Positions 1 through 5,482 of a stretch of DNA of 6,029 nt are shown in pieces. Made by a program: the position numbers and the translations under genes. Source of the DNA: Streptosporangiaceae bacterium (GTDB lineage Bacteria > Actinomycetota > Actinomycetes > Streptosporangiales > Streptosporangiaceae); assembly GCA_030050125.1 (NCBI GenBank), contig JASIJN010000336.1, forward strand, positions 1-6,029, read 5' to 3'. The notes under the pieces were generated by a model, which was not told where the DNA came from, made no database searches, and worked only from the letters and a program-made list of their open reading frames with translations. Each line of letters starts with the position of its first letter. The stretch's first letter is position 1.

Positions 1-566
1 TCCTCGGTCAGCGTGCCGTCGGGAGCCCGCACGGCCAGCTGGACCGAGCCCTTCGGGCCGCCCACGTAACGGCGCCGGAACCCGCCATAACGACAAGAGA
101 CCAGGCTACCGGGCCGGTAGGACAAGTCAGAAAGAACCGCCGGCCCCTCCAGGCCCGCCAGCGCCTCATCCAGCCGCCCGGCAAGCCTGCCACACGCGGC
201 ATCGTCCGGCGGGTAGATCGTGACGAACTTCCCGGCCATCTCACGCGGGCAAACGCTACTGCACGCCCACTCGAGCACCCCGAGATCGACAGGCAACTTG
301 AACTCGATTGGCTCGGCTGTCAAGATCGGCAGAACTCCGCATAATATCTGCCTGGCTGAAAGCACGGTACCGGAGACCCGAAGCTTCCATCCTTGATCCG
401 GAGTATTACCGCCATCCGGCTCCACATAAAGCCAGGGATGCTCGCTCCGCAGCGTCCACCCGCCACCCGGCGGCAGGAAATCCTCGACTAACGCGCGAAG
501 CGACCAGTCCCCCACCGCATTGGAATGACTAAGGCGAGCCCGTGGCGCAGCCCTGAGTACCGGCAT
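1..566 (-). CDS. lanKC: Class III lanthionine synthetase (LanKC/RamC type), N-terminal lyase-like domain; 3' end outside window
   Basis: An uninterrupted minus-strand frame of 188 codons runs from ATG at 566 to the left edge. An in-frame TAG at 593-591 bounds it upstream, and GGAGGT lies 4 bases before the ATG. Family members phosphorylate Ser/Thr of a precursor peptide, eliminate phosphate and cyclise with Cys; the N-terminal domain is the OspF/SpvC-like phospho-Ser/Thr lyase. Visible motifs: QGWKL (58-62), EFKLP (88-92), GKFVTIYP (112-119), YRPGSL (150-155) and RYGGF (159-163), in family order and spacing. The usual GWKLHVS motif reads GWKLRVS, so the expected catalytic His is Arg63; the lysines K61 and K90 are kept. 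A Tyr usual before RYGGF is Cys158. The N-terminus before QGWK (57 residues) is shorter than I expect for LanKC. The kinase and LanC-like domains would lie beyond base 1; the family is about 850-900 residues. A class IV LanL enzyme cannot be excluded from this fragment. Leu26 and Leu75 use TTA. I am sure of the family, less so of activity. Confidence 0.85.
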   Translation of the reverse strand, partial: MPVLRAAPRARLSHSNAVGDWSLRALVEDFLPPGGGWTLRSEHPWLYVEPDGGNTPDQGWKLRVSGTVLSARQILCGVLPILTAEPIEFKLPVDLGVLEWACSSVCPREMAGKFVTIYPPDDAACGRLAGRLDEALAGLEGPAVLSDLSYRPGSLVSCRYGGFRRRYVGGPKGSVQLAVRAPDGTLTE

Positions 567-570
567 GCGC

Positions 571-576
571 ACCTCC
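571..576 (-). promoter_or_regulatory. Ribosome binding site of the lanthionine synthetase gene
   Basis: The minus strand reads GGAGGT at 576-571, four bases before the ATG at 566-564. It is a full anti-16S match. The spacing is slightly short. It decides the start, since the only other options are a GTG at 572-570, inside this site, and non-ATG codons before the TAG at 593-591. Confidence 0.7.
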
Positions 577-613
577 GCCCGCGAAGCTAACTAATTCTTG
601 GACTCTGAGGCAG

Positions 614-647
614 GCGGCATGTCAACCGACATCCGGTTGCATACCGC
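614..647 (-). promoter_or_regulatory. Interrupted 13-bp hairpin in the synthetase leader; possible pepC terminator or regulatory stem
   Basis: GCGG (614-617), ATG (619-621) and CAACCG (623-628) pair with CGGTTG (634-639), CAT (640-642) and CCGC (644-647). One mismatch (618/643), one bulge (622) and a 5-base loop interrupt it. It lies 47 bases past the pepC stop and about 10 bases into the predicted lanKC transcript. No T-run follows on the minus strand, so a classic intrinsic terminator is unlikely. An actinobacterial U-less terminator or a 5'-leader regulatory structure both fit. Confidence 0.4.
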
Positions 648-694
648 AAAGGTCGCGCAGCCGATTACACACGGATTTGGGCCGAATGTCAACC
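619..694. repeat. Pair of 9-bp direct repeats ATGTCAACC containing TTGACA on the minus strand
   Basis: ATGTCAACC occurs at 619-627 and again at 686-694. On the minus strand each copy reads GGTTGACAT. The copy at 686-694 supplies the -35 element of the strong promoter. The copy at 619-627 lies in the leader hairpin and has only AAGAAT at 599-594 downstream, with a 20-base spacer that is too long for a normal -10. The second copy could be a regulator site matching the one over the -35 box, or chance. Confidence 0.45.
664..692 (-). promoter_or_regulatory. Sigma-70-type promoter driving the lanthionine synthetase gene
   Basis: The minus strand carries TTGACA at 692-687, a 17-base spacer, and TGTAAT at 669-664. 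That is 11 of 12 consensus positions with the best spacing, rare by chance in DNA this GC-rich. Transcription would begin near 657, giving a leader of about 90 bases to the ATG at 566. The -35 element sits just past the pepC stop codon (696-694), so lanKC need not depend on read-through from the aminopeptidase genes. Function is inferred from sequence only. Confidence 0.6.
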
Positions 695-2034
695 TAACGA
701 GCGAGCGACCCCATGGGATCCCACGCGGGCAGCACAATCGGCTCGGTGTCGAGCGCCTCGCGCAGCGCCTCGGGGAGCGCGTCGCGCCGGGCGGCGATCT
801 CGAAGACGTACTCGTCGAACCACGAGTCGTTCATCGTGTAGAAGCCGTCCTTGCCCCTGTCCGCGCCCCAGCTGTTCTCGACGCGCCACCGGCGCGGGGC
901 GCCGTCGAGCAGGTCCACTCCGGTGAACAGCATGGCGTGCGTCATCCTGGTCTCGTGGTAGACGAGGCGGTCGGCCTTGTCCAGGGTGAACGTCGTGTCG
1001 TACACCGACGGCAGGTCGTAGAGGCTGGCGTCCCACACGCCGTACTCGCTGCTCATCATCTTGCCGACGTCACAGCCGAACCACACCGGCTCGCCCCGCT
1101 GCAGGGCTCGCGCGGCGATGTCCTTGATCAGCGGCATCTCGACGTTGAGGTAGACGACCGGCGCGGCGCCGAGCACGTTGCCGAGGTACTGGACCGTAAA
1201 GGTCCGGCCGACCGGGCTGGACGGACGCGGGTCGTGGACGAGGCACACGTAGTCGTCGATGGGCAGGTCCACGTACCTGGCGGCGAACTCCTGCGGGGTC
1301 AGCACCCCGTCGCGGTGGAACTCCCTGTCCCGGTCGTTCCACTGCCAGTCAATGTGATCCGGCGGGGTTCCGAGGTGGATGCAGAGCACCCGGTAGACCA
1401 CCCGCAGGATGTCGGCCTTCTGCGCCCGCGCCGCGTCGACGCCGCCGCGCGACGCCGCCGCCCGCACCGACTTGGCTCCCTGCCGCAGCAGGTTACGCAG
1501 CACCGAGTTCATCCGGGCGGTGTCGGACGAGCTCTGGGTCTCGGGCATGGACGTCTTGGGCACCAGGCCGTGCTTCCTGACGAGGGCCACGAACATGTTC
1601 CACTGCCCGCCGTCGTCGGCCACCGCGCCGAGGAGGAAGGCGACGGTCCGGTCGTCGACGTCGCGGTCGGCGGTCTCGATGACGGCCTCGAGGAAGTAGT
1701 TGGCCCGCTCGATCTTGTCCCAGAACATCAGGAAGTTCTGCGAGAACTCGAAGTCCTTCAGCCCCATCTTCTTCATGGCGTCCACGCGCAGCAGGTTGAG
1801 GCCGGCGAACAGCCAGCACCGGCCGCTGCTCTTCTGGTTGGTGACCTTCCAGTCGTCCAGCACGACGGAGAGGGAATGGTCGGTGGCATTAACGATCTCG
1901 CGGTTGATCGCCACGTCATCGACCGTCACCCGGGTCACCGCGTTCTGAGCCAGCCGGTAGACCGGGCTGGCCGAGAACTCCTTGCGAAGCAGCTCGGTGT
2001 CCTGGGTGGTCAATGTCCCGTCCGTGCTCGGCAT
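694..2034 (-). CDS. pepC: Aminopeptidase C / bleomycin hydrolase family (peptidase C1B)
   Basis: A cytosolic papain-fold cysteine aminopeptidase that removes N-terminal residues from peptides. Relatives (bacterial PepC, yeast Gal6, human bleomycin hydrolase) are self-compartmentalised hexamers. The product is 446 residues, the family's usual length. The oxyanion Gln is Q67 and the nucleophile is C73 in NQKSSGRCWLFA; the catalytic His is H366 in MTHAMLFTGV, and the Asn is N387 in VENSWG. The C-terminus WDPMGSLAR matches the conserved arm that reaches into the active site and restricts the enzyme to aminopeptidase action, with one extra Arg after the usual terminal Ala. I chose ATG at 2034 because AGGAGG (2050-2045) precedes it; an in-frame ATG at 2061 would add nine residues. 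The gene lies 70 bases downstream of apeB on the same strand, probably co-transcribed, and upstream of the lanthionine synthetase. It has no signal peptide and keeps all catalytic residues. Confidence 0.95.
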   Translation of the reverse strand: MPSTDGTLTTQDTELLRKEFSASPVYRLAQNAVTRVTVDDVAINREIVNATDHSLSVVLDDWKVTNQKSSGRCWLFAGLNLLRVDAMKKMGLKDFEFSQNFLMFWDKIERANYFLEAVIETADRDVDDRTVAFLLGAVADDGGQWNMFVALVRKHGLVPKTSMPETQSSSDTARMNSVLRNLLRQGAKSVRAAASRGGVDAARAQKADILRVVYRVLCIHLGTPPDHIDWQWNDRDREFHRDGVLTPQEFAARYVDLPIDDYVCLVHDPRPSSPVGRTFTVQYLGNVLGAAPVVYLNVEMPLIKDIAARALQRGEPVWFGCDVGKMMSSEYGVWDASLYDLPSVYDTTFTLDKADRLVYHETRMTHAMLFTGVDLLDGAPRRWRVENSWGADRGKDGFYTMNDSWFDEYVFEIAARRDALPEALREALDTEPIVLPAWDPMGSLAR

Positions 2035-2044
2035 ATGCCGTCTC

Positions 2045-2050
2045 CCTCCT
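2045..2050 (-). promoter_or_regulatory. Ribosome binding site of pepC
   Basis: The minus strand reads AGGAGG at 2050-2045, followed by GAGACGGCAT and then ATG at 2034. The 10-base spacing is on the long side, but the overlapping GAGGGAG is closer. It favours the ATG at 2034 over the upstream ATG at 2061, which has no comparable site. Confidence 0.55.
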
Positions 2051-2072
2051 GCGCCTTTCATTCCAACGTACC

Positions 2073-2098
2073 AGCGCGACGGCTGAGCACGACGGCTG
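2073..2098. repeat. Tandem 13-bp repeat in the apeB-pepC gap
   Basis: AGCGCGACGGCTG (2073-2085) is followed directly by AGCACGACGGCTG (2086-2098), matching at 12 of 13 positions. The pair fills a large part of the 70-base gap between the apeB stop codon and the pepC start. It could be a tandem regulator site or a slippage product. I see no convincing promoter between it and pepC. Confidence 0.5.
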
Positions 2099-2104
2099 CC
2101 GATG

Positions 2105-3397
2105 CTAGGCCGGGGTCAGGAACGCGCTGAGCGCCGCGATCAGCATCTCGGGATCCTCGGCTCCGCCCAGCTCGCGCGCCGAGTGCATGGCCAGCGCCGG
2201 GTTGCCCACGTCGACAGTGGGCATGGCCAGCCCAGCGGCCACGTACGGCCCGATCGTCGACCCGCTGCGCACGCCGCTCTTGTTCACGAAGTACTGCACG
2301 GGCACGCCGGCCTGCTCCGCGGCGAGCAGGAACGCCGCGTGCGTGGCCGCGTCGGTGGCGTAGAACACGTTCGCGCTCATCTTGATGACCGGGCCGCCGT
2401 TCAGCGCGATCTGATGGTCCGGCTCGTGCCTGTCCGGGTAGTTGGGGTGCGTGGCGTGGGTCATGTCCGCCGAGATGTGCACCGAGCCCGCGACCGCCCG
2501 GAGGAACTCCTCGCGCCCGCCGCCGCGGGCGAGCACCGACCGCTCGAGCTGACGGCCCAGCCAGGCACCCCGGGCGCCGGTCGCGGACACGCTGCCGGTC
2601 TCCTCGTTGTCGAACAGCACCACCGCGCTGACGTGCTGCGGGGCCGGCTGGCCGGCCACCGCGGCCAGCGCCGTCACGCTCGCGTGGGTGCATTCCAGGT
2701 TGTCGAGCCGGCCCGAGCTGACAAACTCCTCCTCGGCCCCGGCCAGCGCGCCGCCGGCCAGGTCGTAGACCACGATGTCGTGGCTGAGCACGTCCCAGGC
2801 TGGGACGTCAAGCTCGGCTGCCAGGAAGTTATTGAACGCACCCGTCTCCGGCTCGCCCAGCGACCAGATCGGCACCAGGTGCCGCTGCGGATCCAGCGTC
2901 AGCGCGCCGGAGCGCAGCTCCTGGTCGAGGTGTATGGCCAGCTGCGGCACCCGGGCCACCGGACGGTGTACCCGCAGCAGCCGGGTCTGCGTCCCCCCGG
3001 GGGCCCGCACCACCACCCGGCCGGCCAGGCCAAGGTCGCGGTCGAGCCACGAGTTGAGCAGCGCGCCGCCATAGACCTCGACCCCGAGCTGGCGGACCCC
3101 GGCCCGGCCGGTGTCGGGGCGCGGCTTGACCCGCAGCGTCGGGCTGTCGGTGTGCGCGCCGATCAGCCGGAACGGCGCGTCCGGCGGGGCCTCGCCGGGG
3201 ACCACCCAGGCGAACAGCGTGCCGCCGTCGACGGTCACGAACCGGCCCTCGCCCGACGGCCACTTCTCGTTCAGGGCCAGCTCGGTGAAGCCCGCCGCGC
3301 GGAGACGGCCAAGCGCCTCGGCGGCGGCGTGATAGGGCGACGGCGACGCGTCGACAAAGGCGATCAGGTCCAGGGCGGTGTCACGTGCGCTGGTCAT
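2105..3397 (-). CDS. apeB: M18 family aminopeptidase (aspartyl aminopeptidase family)
   Basis: A cytosolic, dinuclear-zinc aminopeptidase; family members typically remove N-terminal acidic residues from peptides and form tetrahedral dodecamers. The product is 430 residues, the normal bacterial length. The metal-site residues expected for M18 are visible: H82 in LIGAHTDSP, D232 in SGRLDNLE, E265-E266 in DNEETGS, D311 in HISADMTHA and H405 in ALAMHSARE. The substrate-site region NKSGVRSGSTIGP (372-384) is intact. I chose ATG at 3397 because MTSARDTALDLIAFVDASPSPYH is the normal family N-terminus; the open frame continues to 3589, but that extension is low-complexity and overlaps the divergent gene. 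No Shine-Dalgarno sequence precedes the ATG, and a -10-like CATGAT ends 6 bases upstream, so the message may be leaderless. It is probably the first gene of an operon with pepC. Substrate preference is inferred from the family. Confidence 0.95.
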   Translation of the reverse strand: MTSARDTALDLIAFVDASPSPYHAAAEALGRLRAAGFTELALNEKWPSGEGRFVTVDGGTLFAWVVPGEAPPDAPFRLIGAHTDSPTLRVKPRPDTGRAGVRQLGVEVYGGALLNSWLDRDLGLAGRVVVRAPGGTQTRLLRVHRPVARVPQLAIHLDQELRSGALTLDPQRHLVPIWSLGEPETGAFNNFLAAELDVPAWDVLSHDIVVYDLAGGALAGAEEEFVSSGRLDNLECTHASVTALAAVAGQPAPQHVSAVVLFDNEETGSVSATGARGAWLGRQLERSVLARGGGREEFLRAVAGSVHISADMTHATHPNYPDRHEPDHQIALNGGPVIKMSANVFYATDAATHAAFLLAAEQAGVPVQYFVNKSGVRSGSTIGPYVAAGLAMPTVDVGNPALAMHSARELGGAEDPEMLIAALSAFLTPA

Positions 3398-3402
3398 CGC
3401 TC

Positions 3403-3409
3403 TATCATG
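3403..3409. promoter_or_regulatory. Possible overlapping divergent -10 elements
   Basis: Within the 55-base gap between apeB and the 2H phosphoesterase gene, the plus strand reads TATCAT at 3403-3408 (5 of 6 matches to TATAAT). The minus strand reads CATGAT at 3409-3404 (4 of 6). The minus element would place the start at or beside the apeB ATG, which fits the missing ribosome binding site. The plus element would start transcription about 38 bases before the ATG at 3453. Neither has a good -35 box, so this rests on short matches. Confidence 0.3.
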
Positions 3410-3452
3410 CCGGGCCCCGGGCGCTGGCCGGGATCGCGGCCGGCGCGGTCCA

Positions 3453-4088
3453 ATGGAGCCCGTGAGCCCTCTTCCCGAGACCATGGCCGACCACTGGTGG
3501 TCACGGCCGGGCCGTCGGCCCGGCCGTGAGCAGTACCACTGGCACATGCTGTTCCACGACCAGCCCGCCGTCCGCGGCCTCGCGGCCATGGCTCAGCGCA
3601 AGCTGGCCGGGCTGCCCGGGCTGGACCCGGTCCCGCCGCAATGGCTGCACCTGACCACGCTCATCGTCGGGTTCGCCGACGAGGTGCCGGAGGCGAGCCT
3701 GGAGATCATGACGGCGGCGGCGCGGCGCGCGCTGGCCGGGGTCGCCCCGATCCCGGTCACCCTGGGCCGGGTCTTCTACCACCCCGAGGCCGTGGTGCTC
3801 GCGGTGGAGCCGCTCGGCGCGCTGGACCCGGTGCTGTCGGCGGTGACCGGGGCCGCCAGGGCCGCGGGGTGCGTCGGCCACACCGATACCGATCCGTGGC
3901 TGCCGCACATCTCGGTTGCCTACAGTCACGCCACCGGCTCTGCCGCTCCGGTGATCGCCGCCCTCGGGCGGTGGCTGCCCAGGACCGAGATCGTGATCAG
4001 GTCGGTGAGCCTGGTGGCGCAGACCCAGGTCGGCCGGTCCTGGCAATGGCGGCCGGTGACCGAGGTGACGTTCAGCTCCGGCGGATGA
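3453..4088 (+). CDS. 2H phosphoesterase, '2'-5' RNA ligase' family protein
   Basis: This is a soluble protein of 211 residues with the two motifs of the 2H superfamily: HLT at 66-68 (in QWLHLTTLIVGF) and HIS at 152-154 (in LPHISVAYSH). The paired histidines act on 2'-3' cyclic or 2'-5' phosphodiester bonds in RNA or nucleotides in characterised relatives; the substrate here is unknown. The N-terminal HWW-RPG-RPGR segment (14-25) is typical of an actinobacterial subgroup. The start is uncertain. ATG at 3453 has no clear ribosome site, ATG at 3483 would shorten the protein by ten residues, and the frame stays open upstream into apeB. The gene is divergent from apeB, and its end overlaps the convergent methyltransferase gene by 17 bases. 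A perfect inverted repeat lies in codons 17-26. Confidence 0.85.
   Translation: MEPVSPLPETMADHWWSRPGRRPGREQYHWHMLFHDQPAVRGLAAMAQRKLAGLPGLDPVPPQWLHLTTLIVGFADEVPEASLEIMTAAARRALAGVAPIPVTLGRVFYHPEAVVLAVEPLGALDPVLSAVTGAARAAGCVGHTDTDPWLPHISVAYSHATGSAAPVIAALGRWLPRTEIVIRSVSLVAQTQVGRSWQWRPVTEVTFSSGG
3501..3529. repeat. Perfect inverted repeat, 14-bp arms with 1-base centre, inside the 2H phosphoesterase gene
   Basis: TCACGGCCGGGCCG (3501-3514) and CGGCCCGGCCGTGA (3516-3529) are exact reverse complements around T3515. The repeat falls in codons 17-26, which encode a doubled RPGR segment, so part of the symmetry comes from coding. The exact match over both arms, including the third positions, is more than coding requires. 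It could form a very stable stem in the message or serve as an operator. Confidence 0.6.
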
Positions 4089-4674
4089 CCGCCAGCCAGG
4101 CCTGGACCGTGTCGGTGCCCAGTCCCGGATTGACGTCGAAGGTGTCCGCGGTGATGTCGTCCATGGTCCAGCCGTCGCCGAACGAGTCGATCAGCTCGTC
4201 CCGGCGAACCCGGCGGGGACCCCAGTCGCCGGGTTGCCGGTCGCTGAAGCACATCAGGTAGCAGCGGCCGCCCGGCTCCAGGACCGAGCCCAGGCTGGCC
4301 ACGTAGCGGACGCGTTCATTGTCGTCGAAGACGTGGAACACCCCGCTGTCGATGATCGTGTCGAAGGTCGGGCCGAGCCGGCCGAGGTCGAGCGCGTCGG
4401 CGACCTCGAACCTCGCGTTGATGCCGCGCTCGGCCGCCTTGGCCCTGGCCCGCTCGATGGCGGACACCGCGATGTCGACGCCGGTCGCGTCCGCGCCTCT
4501 GGCCGCCGCCATCAGCGTGTTCTCGCCGGTGCCACAGCCCGGGTCGAGCAGCCTCCCGCGCAGCAGGCCCTGGTCGGCCAGGCGTACGAACGCGGGCTGC
4601 GGCCGTCCGATGTCCCAGGGCGCGGGCGCGCTCCTCGTGTAACTCTCGTCCCAGCCGCTCTGTGGCGTGCTCAT
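4072..4674 (-). CDS. Class I SAM-dependent methyltransferase
   Basis: A soluble protein of 200 residues with a Rossmann-type methyltransferase fold. The N-terminus has W-D-x-x-Y and PWDIGRPQPAF (19-29), as in thiopurine-methyltransferase-like and TehB-like small-molecule methyltransferases. Motif I is LLDPGCGTGE (42-51), the acidic end of strand 2 is VDIAV (66-70), and DTIIDSGVFHVF (105-116) is motif IV. SAM binding is therefore well supported, but the methyl acceptor is not identifiable. The ATG at 4674 is chosen because GGAGGG ends 7 bases upstream; the frame stays open to 4914 across the neighbour's start, but that extension has no family resemblance. It converges on the 2H phosphoesterase gene (17-base overlap) and diverges from the PIG-L gene across about 100 bases. 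Confidence 0.88.
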   Translation of the reverse strand: MSTPQSGWDESYTRSAPAPWDIGRPQPAFVRLADQGLLRGRLLDPGCGTGENTLMAAARGADATGVDIAVSAIERARAKAAERGINARFEVADALDLGRLGPTFDTIIDSGVFHVFDDNERVRYVASLGSVLEPGGRCYLMCFSDRQPGDWGPRRVRRDELIDSFGDGWTMDDITADTFDVNPGLGTDTVQAWLAVIRRS

Positions 4675-4681
4675 GCGTCTG

Positions 4682-4687
4682 CCCTCC
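4682..4687 (-). promoter_or_regulatory. Ribosome binding site of the methyltransferase gene
   Basis: The minus strand reads GGAGGG at 4687-4682, followed by seven bases and then ATG at 4674. This is good spacing and settles the start against the long upstream frame. The rest of the gap to the divergent PIG-L gene shows no convincing -35/-10 pair on either strand. Confidence 0.65.
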
Positions 4688-4763
4688 GGATGATGCGCGC
4701 CGGACCGCTCCATGATGTACCCAGGGTGCCAAGCTGGGACCGCGCGGCGTGACCAGACCGGAT

Positions 4764-4770
4764 GAAGGGA
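4764..4770 (+). promoter_or_regulatory. Ribosome binding site of the PIG-L gene
   Basis: GAAGGGA ends seven bases before the ATG at 4778 and is the best Shine-Dalgarno match nearby. It supports this ATG over the in-frame ATG three codons later. Confidence 0.55.
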
Positions 4771-4777
4771 CGGGCGG

Positions 4778-5482
4778 ATGCAGCCGATGCCGGAGGATTG
4801 GACCAGGGCCGTCGCCGTGGTCGCGCACCCCGACGATCTCGAGTACGGCGTGGCGTCGGCCGTGGCGCGCTGGGCCGGCCAGGGCAAGGAGGTCTCGTAC
4901 CTGCTCGCCACCAAGGGCGAGGCGGGAATCGCCGGCCTGCCGCCGGCCCAGGCCGGGCCGATGCGGATGGAGGAGGAACGGCGCAGCGCGCAGGTGGTGG
5001 GCGTGTCCGCGGTCGAGTTCCTTGATTACCCCGACGGGCTGGTGGAGTACGGGGCGCCGCTGCGCCGCGACCTGGCCGCCGCGTTCCGCCGGCTGCTGCC
5101 CGAGGTAGTGATCACGATGAACTTCGACCTGACCTGGGCCGAGGACGGCCCGCTCAACCACGCCGACCACCGGGCGGTCGGGCTGGCCGTCCTTGACGCC
5201 TGCCGGGACGCGGCCAACGAGTGGGTGTTCACCGAGGCCGGGCCGCCGTGCCGGACCATCCGCGACGCCTACGTGGCCGGCACCGGCAACCCAACCCACT
5301 TCACCGACGTCACCGCCACCATCGAGGCGGGCATCGCCTCGCTGCGCGAGCACCGGGCCTATCTCGACGGCCTCGGCGGCGACTTCGACCCGGACGAGTT
5401 CCTGCGGAACATGGCCGGCTACGTCGGGCTGGGCGCGGGATGCGAGTACGCCGTCGGCTTCCGCCGGTACCCGATGGGCTAG
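4778..5482 (+). CDS. PIG-L / LmbE family zinc-dependent deacetylase
   Basis: A 234-residue soluble protein of the PIG-L family, zinc amidases that remove N-acetyl groups from sugars or cleave related amides (MshB and Mca of mycothiol metabolism, BshB of bacillithiol, teicoplanin-type deacetylases). The signature AHPDD lies at 16-20 and NHADH at 127-131. By comparison with MshB, H17, D20 and H131 should bind zinc, D19 should be the general base and H128 an assisting histidine; all are present. It is shorter than MshB and Mca (about 290-300 residues) and lacks obvious extra segments, so I do not assign it to mycothiol. The PfpI-family gene follows after 10 bases and is almost certainly co-transcribed. 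The family call is firm and the substrate unknown. Confidence 0.92.
   Translation: MQPMPEDWTRAVAVVAHPDDLEYGVASAVARWAGQGKEVSYLLATKGEAGIAGLPPAQAGPMRMEEERRSAQVVGVSAVEFLDYPDGLVEYGAPLRRDLAAAFRRLLPEVVITMNFDLTWAEDGPLNHADHRAVGLAVLDACRDAANEWVFTEAGPPCRTIRDAYVAGTGNPTHFTDVTATIEAGIASLREHRAYLDGLGGDFDPDEFLRNMAGYVGLGAGCEYAVGFRRYPMG

Noticed and set aside
308..532. Plus-strand open frame of 74 codons opposite the synthetase gene
   Set aside because: It is antisense to a frame with clear family motifs, has no family resemblance and no ribosome site that I can see.
594..599. AAGAAT as a -10 box paired with TTGACA at 620-625 for a second synthetase promoter
   Set aside because: The spacer is 20 bases, too long for a normal sigma-70-type promoter. 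The upstream pair with 17-base spacing is far better.
591..642. Minus-strand mini-ORFs in the synthetase leader (ATG at 642, 6 codons; ATG at 620, 9 codons) as a leader peptide or lanthipeptide precursor
   Set aside because: Both are too short for a precursor, lack Cys, and have no ribosome binding site.
598..2130. Long plus-strand open frame of 510 codons opposite pepC
   Set aside because: It mirrors the G/C third-position bias of pepC, which has all catalytic residues. Its translation is Val/His/Arg-rich low-complexity sequence.
3414..3447. GC-rich partial inverted repeats such as CCCGG/CCGGG near the phosphoesterase start
   Set aside because: Short all-GC matches are expected by chance in DNA of this composition.
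2102..3529. Long plus-strand open frame of 475 codons opposite apeB
   Set aside because: It is a shadow of apeB in high-GC DNA, with no recognisable domain.
4714..4740. CCCAG/CTGGG inverted repeat and -10-like strings in the divergent methyltransferase/PIG-L gap
   Set aside because: The stem is only 5 bp with a 9-base loop, and the -10 candidates match 4 of 6 positions with no -35 box, so neither rises above chance.
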